Part shown: positions 33,130 through 46,260 of the stretch, piece after piece
How positions within the stretch are numbered: the stretch's first letter is position 1
How the letters are laid out: every line of letters begins with the position of its first letter
Source of the DNA: Timema cristinae
Lineage: Eukaryota; Arthropoda; Insecta; Phasmatodea; Timematidae
DNA: 64,000 bases
Direction: 5' to 3'
Assembly (NCBI GenBank): GCA_039000515.1
Contig: JBCFYV010000249.1
Location: 62,001 to 126,000, forward strand
Translations under genes and position numbers: made by a program
The notes under the pieces: generated by a model
Seen by the model: only the letters and a program-made list of their open reading frames with translations
The model's database searches: none
What the model was told of the DNA's origin: nothing

Positions 33130-36100
33130 AGATTCACCTGGCATGTAAAATGGAGTAAACAAATAACTCCAACCGTGCTGTCGCGTAGTAAAAAACAAAG
33201 GTAACCTTTAAAATCAAGGGCCAGGCGAATAGGTGCATACTTGCGACACTACACCAAAATGTGGTACACATTAAGGGGAGCATCACAAAATTCACACACT
33301 GGAGGTGGATCCCCTCTTAGTAAAAGTCCGTGAGTTAGAAATGTATGCCCAATGCAGAGTCTTGTCACGATGACCTCCTCTCTTCTAGACTTTCGTATAG
33401 AAGAGGGCCAATCGCGACACACCGTCCCTGATGGACCGCAGCTTGTTCTGAGCAGGGGTCGAGACCCACTGCTCGTACCAGATGCGTAAGACTTTACGCC
33501 GAACATAGCCCTTTAGATCTAAAAACATGACACCCAGACTTGCCTTCGGAGGCAGGTGTGCTGCTTCCTTACCCGCCTGGTGCACCATTTCATTTTTTGA
33601 AAGACCGGCGGGACTAGGAATCCAGCTAAAGGTGAGTCCGGTGCTTAATAATTATATTTAAAAAATTGCTCATGTATCACCTGCACCAGCGTATTCCAGG
33701 AGTAGAGAGTGGACAATGCTAACAGAACACTCATGGAATCCGTGCAGATGAGAACAGAACGGTGACTATTTCGGTATACAAAACACAGAGATTTAAAGAT
33801 GGAGTAAAATTCCGCTATAAAAACACTGGATTAATTTAGAAGACCAAATTTAAAATTGGATCCTTCACACAATAAAGGCGGATTCCACGGAGGCCCCGCA
33901 TTTTGAGCCACCCATTTAGATACATTTAAAACCCTGAAAGCTGGTTGCGAGCTCATTAAAGGTCTTCTCATATACAAAGTATGGGGTGGTCACTTTACGG
34001 AACTTGTCAACATCAAAATGGCATTGAGGTAGGCGTATCTTCCAGGGAGAAACTTGACCTGGGGATGAGGGGATAGCCTTTAGCAAGATTATCCCACACG
34101 TGTCGAAAACCGATAGCATCCTGATCCCAATCATCCTTGTACTACGCCATTTGGTTTCATACAACACACGGTTAGGGGGATGAAACAGGGCGGTAGGCTA
34201 CATAGTCTGGCGTGTAATGCACCTTAGACGCGTAAAATGTCAGAAGATAGGACCGCCGGTAAGAAAGAGGGGGCTCACCGGCGTCGGCACAAATGCTGAC
34301 GAATGGACTGGTACGGAAAGCACCAGTGGCCAGTCGAATGCCAGCATGGACAGTATCTAGAATCTTTAATGCTGAAGGTTTAGCCAAGCCGTAAACAAAA
34401 TTGCCGTTATAAAGTTTTGAGCTCACCAAGGCCCTATAGAGGCGCATTAAGGTTTTTCTATCAGCACAGGAACGACCGCTATATACTTTGAGCAGGTTGG
34501 GTGTTTAATATACCTCGCTTTCAGGTCTTTGATGTAGGGGATCCAAGTTAGTTTAAAATCAAATAAAAGTCCCAGAAGCTTTACGTTCTCTGAAAAAGGT
34601 AAAACAACAGGGTTGATTAAAATATTGGCAGCTGGCTGTATCCCGCGTATTCTATGGGAGTGGACGACTGTCGTCTTGACTGTGGAGAAGCGAAAGCCAC
34701 TACGCGATGCCCACAAGCATGGATTGCTTACAGCAAGTTGTATCTGCCGTTCAGCCCTGTGGAGACTTGACAAACTGCAATAAATTGTGTAGCCATCCTC
34801 AAAAAAAATATTAACGAACAGGTAAGTGCACATTGTCCACAATTCTATTCATCGCAATAGCAAAGAATGTACATATTAAAATACTACCTTAAGGTACCCC
34901 ATTTTCTTGAATAAAATGATAGAATAATGTGTATTCAACCTTACCCGGAAGTGCCTAGTTTATATAAAATTATCTATAAAAACAAGGAGGTTCCCTCAGA
35001 ACCCACTATTTAAAAGGGAATTCCAATATGCCGTACCACCAGGTGGTGTCGTATACTTTCTCCAGATCAAAGAAGACAACTAGAAAATGCTGCTTATGTA
35101 TAAAGGTGTCACACGAACAGCCGTATCGAGACGGACAAGGTGATCCAACGTGGATCGATTACGGCGAAGACCACATTGTATATTAAATAGTAGAATACGG
35201 GATTCCAAATATCATATAAATCGTTAATTGATAATTTTTTCCAATATTTTGCATACACAACTAGTTAAGACTATCGGTCTATAACAATTTGGTTCTAATT
35301 TAATCTTACCCCTTTTCTGAATTGGTATAACGTTTGATTGCCTCCATAGTGATAGGAACTGATATTTCCAAAAACTATTTTAGAGGTCTAGGAGAAATGC
35401 CTGTCCGGCAGGGAGCAGGTGTCGCAACATCTCGTAATGAATGTCGTCAGGACCGGAGCCTGTTCTGACCGCCTAGGATAGGGCATAGATAAGTTTCTCT
35501 TTAGTAAAGGGGTGGTTATACTCCCCTACCTGACCTTGACCAAAATCAATAGCATGCAGCTCGATGCTGCACTTATGCACTGCGAACTCGTTAGAGTACC
35601 TCGCAGTGCTAGAAGTTGCGGCGAACATCGAGCCAAATATATTGACAACATCCACAGTGGAGGAGACAAGCGAACCGTTAAGACATGAGGGCAGGTATAT
35701 TAATAATGGAATTTTTGTTACCACGTAATTTAATAATTATGTCCCAAGCCTTAGTTGTGGAAGTGGAAATTGTAAGGGTAGTAATAAACTGTCTCCAAGA
35801 CATTCTTCTGTTTACTCGAATGAAACGGCGAGAATTGAGCACGTAGAATCCAGAATGAATCCAGATTCTCCAAAGTAGGACGTCGATGAAACAGACGTAG
35901 AGCCCTTCGACGGTCAGAAGTAGCCAACTGGCACTCCTCGTTCCACCAGGGAACAGGACGTTGGCGCGGATTTAGGGATGGAAGCTCTCACCGCCACGAT
36001 GACCGTCGAAGTAAAATGCCCAGCCTTAACATCGACGTCAGAAGAATTGCACTCGTTAAATACAGCGATCTCGCGTAATTTATCCCAGTCAGCACGATTG

Positions 36101-36753
36101 ATAACCCACTGGAGTAACCGTGGTGTACTGGGAGGATCTTGGAGTAGTGAAAGCAGAATGGGAAATGATCGGAACCACATAGGTCCGAGTGAACCTACCA
36201 AAGGAAGTGAGCAACGATCCCGGAGCAACATAAAGTTAGAGAAGTGTGTCTGGGTCCCGGTGTTCATTAACACCAGGTTTCCCGAGACAAGAATATCCTC
36301 TTCCATCCTCCCACGGGCGTCTGTAAATTTAGATCCCCACACCAGCTTATGCACGTTAAGATCCCCCAAGATAATATAAGGGGCTGAAAGTTGATAAAAA
36401 GGGGTCTAGGCTCCTCTTTTAAACACGTTCACTTGGTGGGAGGTGAATGCAGTATACTGTCACTTCCATAGCAAGGGAGATTCGGACAGCGATCACTTGG
36501 AGATCAGATATAATATTAATATATTTGTGATATATACATTGCTAAGTGCGATTATAGCTACACCTCCGCTAGCCCGATCAAAGAATGGCTTGTCGGTACG
36601 ATTTACATCGTTCCCACGAAGAATCGGGTTGTCAGTTGGGCGGAAGTGGGTCTCCTGCAAACTCAAGATTGTGGGATTCAGGGAGGAAATTTGTAGTTTA
36701 ATCTCCTCTACACGAGAATAGAAACCCCTAAAATTCCATTGTAGTAGCGACAT
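33130..36753 (-). pseudogene. LINE B ORF2, heavily decayed
   Basis: The start MSLLQWNFRGFYSRVEEI at 36753 opens the endonuclease (frames 36753-36493 and 36369-35914). Reverse transcriptase pieces lie at 35724-34447, the FVDD region being altered (FVNIFFEDG). RNase H pieces lie at 34167-33588. The Cys/His end CEFCDAPLNVYHILV is in frame 33506-33249. More than ten frame changes or stops separate the pieces. Confidence 0.8.
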
Positions 36754-36771
36754 TATTTATTAATATACAAT

Positions 36772-37300
36772 TTAATTATCCTCGCAATCTATAACATCTC
36801 TTGAAAATAAAAATTTATTGAAGACCTTTTTAGGTCCTCTTGCTTTTCCCAGTCTCTCCTGGACTTCCCGCTTCAGGAGAGAATTTGAATTATCCTGGGG
36901 AGATTGGGTTGGTGTAACCTTGCGCGAAGGCTTTGTTAATGCCTTCGTTGCTTTATTTAAAGTAATCTTTGCGGCGGTCCCTCGCTGGTCCTTCCTCAAG
37001 GCACCAATGGTACTCGCCTTTGTGGCCTCACCTGTACCACCAATCACCCCAACCTCCGGAGTACTAGAGGCGGGATTGAGCGGCTCAACAACGGCTGCAC
37101 GTAATTTAGGGCCCAGAGTAGGGATCAAGGGTGTTCCCCGAGGACGGCTCAGGAGTTTTCGCCAAGTAATGCTAGGGTGTGTGTCCTGGGAGGAGAGCTC
37201 GGGGGTGTGGCCCGAGGAGGAGGATTCAGAGGTGACAGGTGTGACTCAGTGGCGCCTCGTAGCTAAAATTAGTGGGGGTGCTGCTCCAGAAAATGTTTAG
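36772..37300 (-). pseudogene. LINE B ORF1, C-terminal part only
   Basis: The frame 37128-36772 is the basic ORF1 tail (VQERLGKARGPKKVFNKF, ending in DCEDN), with its stop 18 bases before ORF2. Upstream to 37300 lies a worn version of the Pro/Arg/Gly repeat. The zinc knuckles and N-terminal part are missing because the copy is 5'-truncated. Confidence 0.75.
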
Positions 37301-38443
37301 CCTTTGTTTTAAAATTGTGTAAAAGGAGAAAAAAACATGTATAAAAATATAATGTATTCAGGAACTTGATAAAATCTTAACCAAAAAACATTTTTTATTT
37401 ACTTTAACTTAAATTGTTACAGTTCAAGCTTGGTCTATTCATTTAAAAATGAAATCCATTCTTCTTGTTTTAATTTGCGCATAAAATTCAATAAATTTTT
37501 CCTTGATCTCTGGATGACAATTGAGGAAATTTTTCTTAATTGAAAGTACTACAAGCGCATTTAGTCTCTGTTAAATAAAAGAACCGAAAAAAAATTAATC
37601 AAATAGAATAGAATAGCTGGAAGCAGATTAATAATCTAATTCTACACTCTTCTACATTTTATCACATTCAAGAATATGGTACACGGTTTTTAAGCACAAC
37701 ACACGCCGAGTAAAAAACTTCCTTCCACCATCACGCCAGAGCCGGCACTACGAGAGCAATAGTGCTCTCTCTACCTGACAGTCCCACTTTCCTCGCCAAC
37801 CCCCTCTTATGTGCGCAAGCGCATAACAGTCAAACACCACTTCGTTGACACTGTGAAGCGCATAGTTCTATACAAAGATTTTTGTATATTTTTCATAAAC
37901 TGGGGCATGGCTACTGAAGTACTGACATTAAGCTTAAGGAATATATATTGAACTACAAAATTAAAGAAAGAATTAAAGAAAAAAGGACTCATTGTATTAA
38001 ATGTTATCGATAATATCAAGTGGAAATAGGGGGTGCTGCAGTTCCGCAGTGCTTATACACGAGCCACCACTGTTAGTTTTGTATCAAGAACGTACTATTT
38101 GGTTTTATGTCAGTATTGTAAGGGAAACCAAAGGAGTCCTGTTACAGTTTATTTTTTATTTATGAGGTTCTTGCACAGTAAGTGAGAGACATCGATTGTA
38201 CTATTTTAACTTATGACACTATTGTCAATAAAAATGTCTGTCTCAAACAAAGTGGTTTTGGATCAATTTGCTTTATGACACTCTTCCAAAGAAAATTAGG
38301 CCCCTTATTATAAAAATGTACAGTTTCATTTTGGAATGTGTTATTTATGTCAATAAAACTATCTACTGTTGCAAGTCGTCACAGGTTTCGCATGCTTCTT
38401 CCTATCACTTCTTCATTTGGTAATTAACTTTTCTTTTTTCCAG
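37301..38443. other. AT-rich sequence, no gene recognised
   Basis: No domain or repeat recognised. It may include the 5' flank or an intron of the DUF7869-like gene that follows. Confidence 0.4.
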
Positions 38444-38558
38444 ATTGATCATTATGACTTCTCGAGGGAAAATGTTGACAAAGTTGGCACTGGATATTAT
38501 TTAAGAAGATGTTTCATGTGGAAATTCATTCGACAGTGGAGGAGAGAAAATTTTACGG
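38444..38558 (+). pseudogene. Possible first exon of the DUF7869-like gene
   Basis: Follows an acceptor-like TTTTTTCCAG at 38434-38443. An ATG at 38454 reads MTSRGKMLTKLAL, which resembles the N terminus I associate with this arthropod family, then meets a TAA about 17 codons in. A GT donor candidate follows at 38559. The assignment is inference from memory and from the exons downstream. Confidence 0.35.
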
Positions 38559-39447
38559 TACATAATACTAAATATACAGTAAATGCTACTCAATTGTTTT
38601 GATAACTAAACTTGAACGTTTATTTCTGCTTTACAACATTTTTATTTTTAATTCGAGAAAAAACAACGGTAAAAGAGTCTCAAAAACTTTTGGTTGGATT
38701 ATTTGACTTTGGTTTTGGTTTTAGTGATTAGGTATAGCCTATAAAATTTAATGTATATTTGAAAAGAAAACAATTCAAATGACTGTTTACATCATAGACA
38801 ATCAATAGTATCGAGTCTAAATACTATCGATATAAGAGGGAAAAGAAAAAAGCTAATGATGTCAGAAAAACCTTTCTCCTGAAAAGTTCACTTTGTTTGC
38901 ATAAAATACGATTTTTCTCTGAAACTATAAAAGCAACTGTGACCAAATTTTGTACACTTATTTTCAAAGTATTAATAATGACGTGGACGAGAGCGCTAGA
39001 AAAAAAAACATAAGGTAAAGATAAAAAATGTTTGAAGTTAGGAAAATTGGAAACTTTTTTAAAAGAACGCCATATTTTTCTAGGCAAAAATTTCTGAAAA
39101 CCCCCTTGTCTAAATTCTTACTTGGTCATAAAAACATTACATCAAATTTCAAAAAAATAAGCTCAGCAGGTATTGAGCATAATTGCTTTAAACTTAGGCA
39201 TTTTCACCCCTCTCCCGCCTTGTCATCTTACTTGCAGTTTTGTTGAATTCAATTGGCTTGTGAAGCCGTATTAAAAAAACTGATGTGAGCACTCGATTCA
39301 GTGTGGGGAAAATACATAAATTTAATCTGTAACACTTCAAATTAATAAAAAGAAAATCGGATTTTTTCTCTGATGTAATTTGGTAAGAAAACAAAAAATT
39401 CGCACGGAATGTGTTAAAATCTTTATTATATTTTGTATTTGTTTCAG

Positions 39448-39600
39448 GAAAATATGGTTACCGAGTTAAAAGGAAACTCGCTTTCGGTGATGCCTCAAAA
39501 ATTCTTCATCCAGCAGCAACCATAAAGAAAACCGATCAGAGGGAAACATTTTTAGTGGCGAAGAATGACACAACTAATGTTACTGAATCCTCAAAAGCTG
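39448..39600 (+). pseudogene. DUF7869-like gene, N-terminal exon
   Basis: A 153-base exon between a good acceptor (TTGTTTCAG, ending 39447) and a GT donor at 39601. It encodes GKYGYRVKRKLAFGDASK and then a polar Thr/Lys/Glu-rich stretch. No domain is recognised in it. Its position and orientation match the exons at 39772, 46426 and 55087. Confidence 0.5.
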
Positions 39601-39771
39601 GTACGTTCATTAGCAAAAAACTTAAAAAGAAATTATCCAAATGTAAATGAACTAAAAAAGGAGCAATATGAATAGATTTTGAGGACAGCCAAAAGGAGTG
39701 TTGTGATTCTACTTGCTTGCTAAGCTTCACACCCAATTGCATGCATACTATTTTATTTTCCTTGATTGCAG

Positions 39772-39910
39772 ATTCATCTGAAGAAAACTGACAAGAACAT
39801 TGATGCAAGCGCATCTACTGAAGAAAATGCCAACCAATTGGATGTATGTACCACGGATAAAACTGATACGAAGAACCAAGCGGCTGAAGGAAAAACGCCT
39901 GAAGCTAGAG
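39772..39910 (+). pseudogene. DUF7869-like gene, second polar exon
   Basis: Bounded by CTTGATTGCAG and GTGAGAG. The open frame is polar and Lys/Thr/Glu-rich (KKTDKNIDASASTEENANQ). It does not keep phase with the donor of the exon before, so either the gene has an indel here or the splicing differs. The donor at 39911 leads into the intron that holds LINE C. Confidence 0.5.
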
Positions 39911-40025
39911 GTGAGAGATCGTAACATTTTTTGTTGGAAATACTTGTTAAAGTAAATAATCTAGGAAACAAAATAGCGAAAAAAATCAACAAAGTACAAA
40001 TAAGCAATTAAAAAAGATACTTGTA

Positions 40026-40036
40026 AATTAAGAAAA
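40026..40036 (+). other. Target-site duplication of LINE C, left copy
   Basis: AATTAAGAAAA, identical to 46361-46371 at the other end of the element. Confidence 0.9.
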
Positions 40037-40413
40037 TTATTATTATTATTATTATTGTGGTTTAAAGGCCCATCGACACATCTAGGTCATTAGGGCCTTG
40101 AAATATATTAAAAACATAATAAAATCCCCATAGGGGAAAGGGATAAAACATTCACCATCTGAGACACTCCATAGGAGTGCTCAAATGGACTCTTGGTATA
40201 AATTAAGTGATACACCTGCTAAAAAAAAACCACAAGTGTATCACTCCAATAAAAAGACAAAACAAACATATTAGAATATAACACGTTAAAAAGACAAAAC
40301 ATGTTAAAATGATAATACGTTAAAAAGACAAAACAACATGTTAAATTGTAATAAAACCGTTAAAAAGATCTCAATATGATATATATCCAAAAGAGCCACT
40401 TTATAAAAGTGAC

Positions 40414-43400
40414 TCAAATGGCATTAAAAAGATCCGCCTGGCGTATAAAACGGAGTAAACAAATAACTCCATCCGCACTATCGCGTAATAAAAAACGTAA
40501 GTCACCTTTAAAATCAAGAGCCAGACGGATAGGGGCTAGTTTGCGACACTCCACCAAAATGTGATGCACACTAAGGGGAGTATCACAAAACTCACACACT
40601 GGAGGTGGATCCCCTCTTAGTAAAAAACTATGGGTCAATGAAGTATGCCCGACGCGGAGTCTTGTCACGATGACCTCCTCTCTTCTAGACTTTCGTATAG
40701 AAGAGGGCCATCGCGACACACCGTCCCTGATGGACCGCAGCTTGTTCTGAGCAGGGGTCGAGACCCACTGCTCGTGCCAGGTGCGTAAGACTCCACGCCG
40801 AACATAACCCTTTAGATCTAAAAACATGACACCCAAACTCGCCTCCGGAGGCATACGTGCTGCCTCCTTGGCTGCCTGGTCCGCCAGTTCATTTCCTGGA
40901 AGACCAGCGTGACCAGGAATCTAGCAAAAGGCGAGCCGGGTGATTAATGAATCAATTTTTAAAATTTGTTCGTGAATCATCTGCACGAGAGGATTCCACG
41001 AGTAGAGAGTGGACAATGCCAACATAGCACTCATGGAATCCGTGCAGATGAGGACAGAACGGTGACTACTTCGGTAAACAAAACACAAAGATTTAAAAAT
41101 GGCATATAATTCAGCTGTAAAAACACTGGTTTCATTAGGTAAACCAAATTTAAAATTGGATCCTTCCACAACAAAAGCACATCCCACGGAGACTCCAGAT
41201 TTAGAGCCATCAGTGTAGATGCGCTCAAATCCGTGAAAGCGAGTGGAGAGGAGCTCATTAAAAGTCCTCTCATATACAAAATTTGGGGTGGTCGCTTTAG
41301 GGAACTTGGCAAGATCAAAATGGCATTTCGGAGGGCGTATTTTCCAGGGAGAAACTCGACCTGGTGATGTAGGAATAGCCTTTGGCAGGACTATCCCACA
41401 CGTGTCGAAAACAGATAGCATCCGGATCCCAACCGGCCTTGTACTACCCATTTAGTTTCATACAAGACACGGTTAGGGGGATGAAATACAGGGCGGTAAG
41501 CAACATTATTTGGCATGCAATGCAATTTCGACACGTAAGATGCCAGGAGGTAAGACCGCCGGTAAGAAAGAGGGGGCTCACCGGCGTCAGCACAGATGCT
41601 GACGACTGGACTGGTACGAAAAGCACCAGTAGCCAGTCGAATGCCAGCATGGTGGACGCTATCGAGCATCTTTAACGCCGAGGGTCTAGCGGAACCATAT
41701 ACAAAACTGCCGTAATCAAGTTTTGATCTCACCAAGGCTCTATAGAGACGCATCAAGGTTTCCCTATCAGCACCCCAAGAGCGACCACTCACAACTTTAA
41801 GTAAATTCAAAGCTTTAATACACCTCGCTTTCAGGTCTTTGATGTGGGGGATCCAAGTTAGTTTAAAATCGAATAAAAGTCCCAGGAACCTTACGGTCTC
41901 GGAGACAGGTAAAACAACGTTGTTCATTAAAATATTGGGGGCTGGCTGTATTCCACGTAATCTACGGAAGTGGACGACGTCGTCTTGGCCGCAGAGAAAC
42001 GAAAGCCATTACGAGATGCCCACAACCATAGATTGTTTACAGCGAGTTGTATCTGTCGTTCAGCCCTGTGGAGACTTGATGAACTGCAATAAATTGCGTA
42101 GTCATCCACAAAAAGACATGAACGGACAGGTACGTGCACGTTGTCCACGATGCTATTTATCGCGATAGCGAATAACGTAGTGCTTAAAATACTACCCTGA
42201 GGCACCCCATTTTCTTGAATAAAATCATCGGATAAGGTGTTGTTTAACCTTACCCGGAAGTGTCTATCAGACATAAAATTAGATATAAAAATAGGGAGGT
42301 TCCCCCGGAACCCCCAATTAAACAGGGTTTTTAAAATGCCGTACCGCCAGGTGGTGTCGTAAGCCTTCTCCAAATCAAAAAAGACAGCCAAGAGGTGCTG
42401 TTTATGGAGGAAAGCGTCACGAGCTGCTGTCTCAAGGCGAACAAGGTGATCCACCGTGGATCGGTTACGGCGAAAGCCACATTGCATATTGGATAGTAGA
42501 TTGCGGGATTCTAGATACCATATAAATCTTTTATTGATAATTTTCTCTAATATTTTGCACACACAACTAGTTAAGGCTATCGGTCTATAACTAGTTGGCT
42601 CTAATTTATCCTTGCCACTTTTATATATTGGGATAACGGTTGCTTGCCTCCACAGTGTTGGGAATTGACGAGATTCCCAAACACAATTGTAGAGGTCTAA
42701 GAGGAACGCCCCTCCAGCAGGGGACAGTTGGCGCAACATTTCGTAATGGATATCATCCGGGCCAGAAGTTGTATTGCCCGCCTGGGACAGGGCATAGGTA
42801 AGTTCCTCTTTAGTAAAGGGGGAGTTATAATCCTCCCCCCGACTTTGGCCAAAATCAATAGTAAGGCGCTCGATGCTGCGCTTATGCACCGCGAACTCGT
42901 TAGAGTAGCTCGCAGTGCTAGAAATAGCGGCGAACATCGAGCCCAATACATTGGCGACCTCCATAGGGGAGGAGACAAGTGAACCGTTAGACATGAGTGC
43001 GGGTATATTATAAATGGTATTTTTGCTACTACGTACTTTACGAATGTGATCCCAAACCTTGGTTGTGGGAGTGGAAATAGTAAGGGTAGCAATAAACTGT
43101 CTCCAAGACTCTCTTCTGCTTTCTCGAATAATACGGCGAGCTCTAGCACGTAGAATCCGGAATGACTCCAGATTCTCCGAAGTAGGACGTCGATTAAAGA
43201 TACGCAGGGCTCTTCAACGGTTAGAAATAGCAAGCCGGCACTCCTCGTTCCACCAGGGAACAGGACGGTGGCGCGGGTTTGGCGAGGATTTAGGGATGGA
43301 TGCCCTCGCCGCCGCTATGACCGTCGAAGTGAATTGTCCAGCCTTAACATCGACGTCGGGAGAATGGGGTTCGTCAAATACGGCGAGCTCGCGGAATTTA

Positions 43401-44104
43401 TCCCAGTTAGCACGTTTAAGAACCCATTGGGGTAACCGTGCTGTACTGGGAGGATCTTGGATTTTTGAAAGCAGAATGGGAAAGTGATCGCTGCCACATA
43501 GGTCCGAGTGAACTTCCCAAAGGTAGTGAGCAGCAATCCCGGGGCTACATAGGGCTAGGTCGATGGCAGAGGATACACCATTAAAGGTGGAGAAGTGTGT
43601 CTGGGTCCCGGTGTTCATTAACACCAGGTTTCCCGAGACAAGAATATCCTCTACCATCCTCCCGCGGGCGTCTGTAAAATTAGATCCCCACACCAGGTTA
43701 TGCGCGTTAAAGTCCCCCGAGATGATATAGGGGGCGGGAAGTTGTCTAAAGAGGGCCTCTAGAGTCCTCTTGGGAACCCGTTCACCTGGTGGGAGGTAGA
43801 TACAGCATACGGTTACCTCCATAGGAAGGGAGGCTCTGACAGCAATCGCTTGGAGATCAGAGACAATATTTATAAACTTATGATATATGTTGCTACGTGC
43901 AAATATAGCTACACCTCCGCTAGCCCGATCAAAGAGTGGCTTGTCGGTACGATATACATCGTACCCACGAAGCATCGGGTTGTCAGTTGGGCGGAAGTGG
44001 GTCTCCTGCAAACACAAGATGGGAGGATGCAGGGATGAAATTAGTAGTTTAATTTCCTCTACACGAGCATAGAAACCCCTACAATTCCATTGTAGTAGCG
44101 ACAT
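40414..44104 (-). pseudogene. LINE C ORF2: endonuclease, reverse transcriptase, RNase H
   Basis: About 1230 codons. The APE endonuclease (first 240 residues) has QETHFR, GDFNAHNLVW and SDHFPI. The reverse transcriptase has SYRPIALTSC, FFDLEKAYD, PQGSILS and FVDDYAIYC. RNase H has YTDGSKSG, AELYAIF, CTDSMSA and the PGHAG end. A C-terminal CEFCDTPLSVHHILVEC looks like a zinc motif. Only four lesions are seen: a TGA at 43214-43216 (CGA in copy D), a one-base loss near 41985, a one-base loss near 41450, and a TAG near 40921 (TGG in copies D and E). It would nick DNA, copy the LINE RNA and remove it from the hybrid. Now inactive but young. Confidence 0.92.
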
Positions 44105-44126
44105 TATTTATTAATATATAATTTAA

Positions 44127-45844
44127 TTAAATATCCTCACAATCCATAACACTATCCTTTAAAAATAAAAATTTATTGAGGACTTTTTTAGGTCCTCTTG
44201 CTTTTCCCAATCTCTCTTGGACCTCCCGCTTCAGGAGAGGCTTTGGTTTGTCCTGTAGAGACTGGGACGGGGGATCCTTACGCGAAGGCTTTGTTAAAGC
44301 CTTCGACGCTTTTTTTAGGGTTATTTTTTCGGCGGTCCCTCGCTGGTCCTTCCCCAAGGCACCAGTGGGACTCGCCTTTGCGACCTCGCCTGTACCACCA
44401 CTCATCCCGACCTCCGGAGTTCCTGAGGCGGGGTTGAGCGGCTCGACAACGGTCGCAGATGGTTTAGGACCCCTAGGAGGACTCGGGGGTGTTCCTTGAG
44501 TGGGGCTCGGCGGGGTTCCTCGAGGAGGACTCGGAGGGGGTCCACGAGGAGGGTTCGGAGGGGTTCCCCTAGGAGGGCTCGGGGGTGTTCCCCGAGGAGG
44601 CCTCCTCGGGGGTATAGGTGGTGGAGGCGACTTCGACGTGGGTGTCGCCCCTTTGTGCTATTTTTGGCACCACCATGGATGGTGCTGGTTGTCTTTGAGT
44701 GTCTCGAGTAGAGACGAGTGGCACAGGTCGTGTAGGCGTATTGGCAATATTAACTGCGCAATGGCAGTTGGGGCAATTTATGTTCTGGCTTACAATCTGA
44801 CTATAAGATGTCTGAAATACCGGAGCTTGACTGGATGTATATTCCTTGCGGGGCCCGGGCATAAGGGATCTTCTTTTCACACTGGATCTCCAGGACTTTT
44901 TTCTCCACCTTCCATTTCGGACAGGTCCGAGACCAAGCAGAATGCGGACCCTTGCAGTTGACGCAGAACTTAGGAGACTCACACGGTGTATCGTGAGCCT
45001 CCTGTCCGCAATCTGCACAGGTTGGCCTTCCACGGCATCTCAGCTTCGTATGCCCAAATTCCTGGCACTGAAAGCAGCGCCGAGGATTGAGAACGTATGG
45101 CCTGACTCTGAGCACATGGAAGCCCGCTCGAACCTCCTTTGGGAGAATGGGAGTCGCAAAGGTGAGGATGTATGTATCCGTCTTTTTCTCTTGTCCGTTC
45201 TTTTTGGTAATGATACGGTAGACCTCGGTGACATGCTGAGGGGAAAGCTCCTCACAGATATCCTCAATGCTCACGCAGTCGAGGTCATAACAAGTGACCA
45301 CTCCCTTGCAAACATTGAGGAACCTGTGGGGCTCCACCTTCACCTGTATATTTGCCGTATTGCTCAACGGTATTTCGGAGATCGCCATAATTTTCGAGGA
45401 TTGTGTGTCAGTCATAGTCTGTATCATAATGGTTCCATCACGCAGTTTCCTTATTAAAACGTCAGATTTTGCTGCTCCATTTATCACTCTTTCGAGTATA
45501 AATGGGCTGACACGTTTCAGATCTTGACTATCATCTACTCGAGACATCACCAGGAAGCGGGGCTGGGGCCTCACCACTTCCTGGCTTTTTATCAGAACAG
45601 GGCTGGACGGCCTTACCCGTTTCCGCCTCTTATCATTAATACGGCCCTGTGAGGGGCCGGGCAGTAAGATGCCAGCAGAACTTGGCAGTACGGTGCCAGC
45701 GGACAGTAAGGTGTCAGCTGTGACAGTGGACTCGATCATTAGTTGGAGGACAACCTGCAAAAGTACTCGGATCGTAGACCCAGGTTGATCCCAGTTGGTT
45801 CTACCACATAGGGCCCTGTTAACTCTTCCGACGAGAGGCTCCAT
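44127..45844 (-). pseudogene. LINE C ORF1: zinc-knuckle protein with Pro-rich repeat
   Basis: The frame 45844-44801 opens with MEPLVGRVNRALCG. It continues through a basic patch (KRRKRVRPSS) and the conserved block FILERVINGAAKS to VRPYVLNPRRC, then reaches three CCHC knuckles (CFQCQEFGHTKLRC, CADCGQEAHDTPC, CVNCKGPHSAWSRTC). One extra C near 44866 shifts the frame, which goes on in 45033-44569. The Pro/Pro/Arg/Gly octapeptide repeats lie at about 44620-44480. A basic tail (frame 44405-44127) ends DCEDI and a stop. The product would coat the LINE RNA. Confidence 0.88.
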
Positions 45845-46260
45845 ACGACGCTAGACATGACAACCTTCATATGGAGCATCGCCGGAAGAGAGGTCACCGC
45901 AGCAAGTGTATGCAGGAAAGTGCTAATTTTACGTCCGGGACCCTCATGAACGCAACCGGTCTTTTCTCAAGGTAGGGTACCCGGTTGTCATCCCTAAGGC
46001 CCTTCTACCAAGATATTACAACCGGCGCACTTTCATTCGGGAGCTCAAGGCAGTGGTATCCAATAATAAACAGAGAAGAGCCGGGTTAGTTGCCAAGGTC
46101 GTCAACGGAAAGGCCAAAGGCCTCTGTGCAGGATGAACGGTGGGGGAAAGGAAGAAAAAGTGTAAGGATCGATAAAGCGAAGGGGGAAGAGTGAAAAAAG
46201 GGGGAAAGTGAAGGAAGAAGGAAATTATGTGAAAGGAAAGATATAGGATAGGTTTGTCCC

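Larger units (their letters stand above)
31314..37300 (-). mobile_element. I-clade-like LINE copy B, old and interrupted
   Basis: Starts with the TAA-type tail (31314-31354, worn to TAG units). It then runs through the 3' UTR, ORF2 (about 33130-36753) and the last part of ORF1 (36772-37300), where it is 5'-truncated. It is the most divergent of the five copies, with many stops and indels. A 1283-bp insertion (31568-32850) sits in its 3' UTR. Confidence 0.85.
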
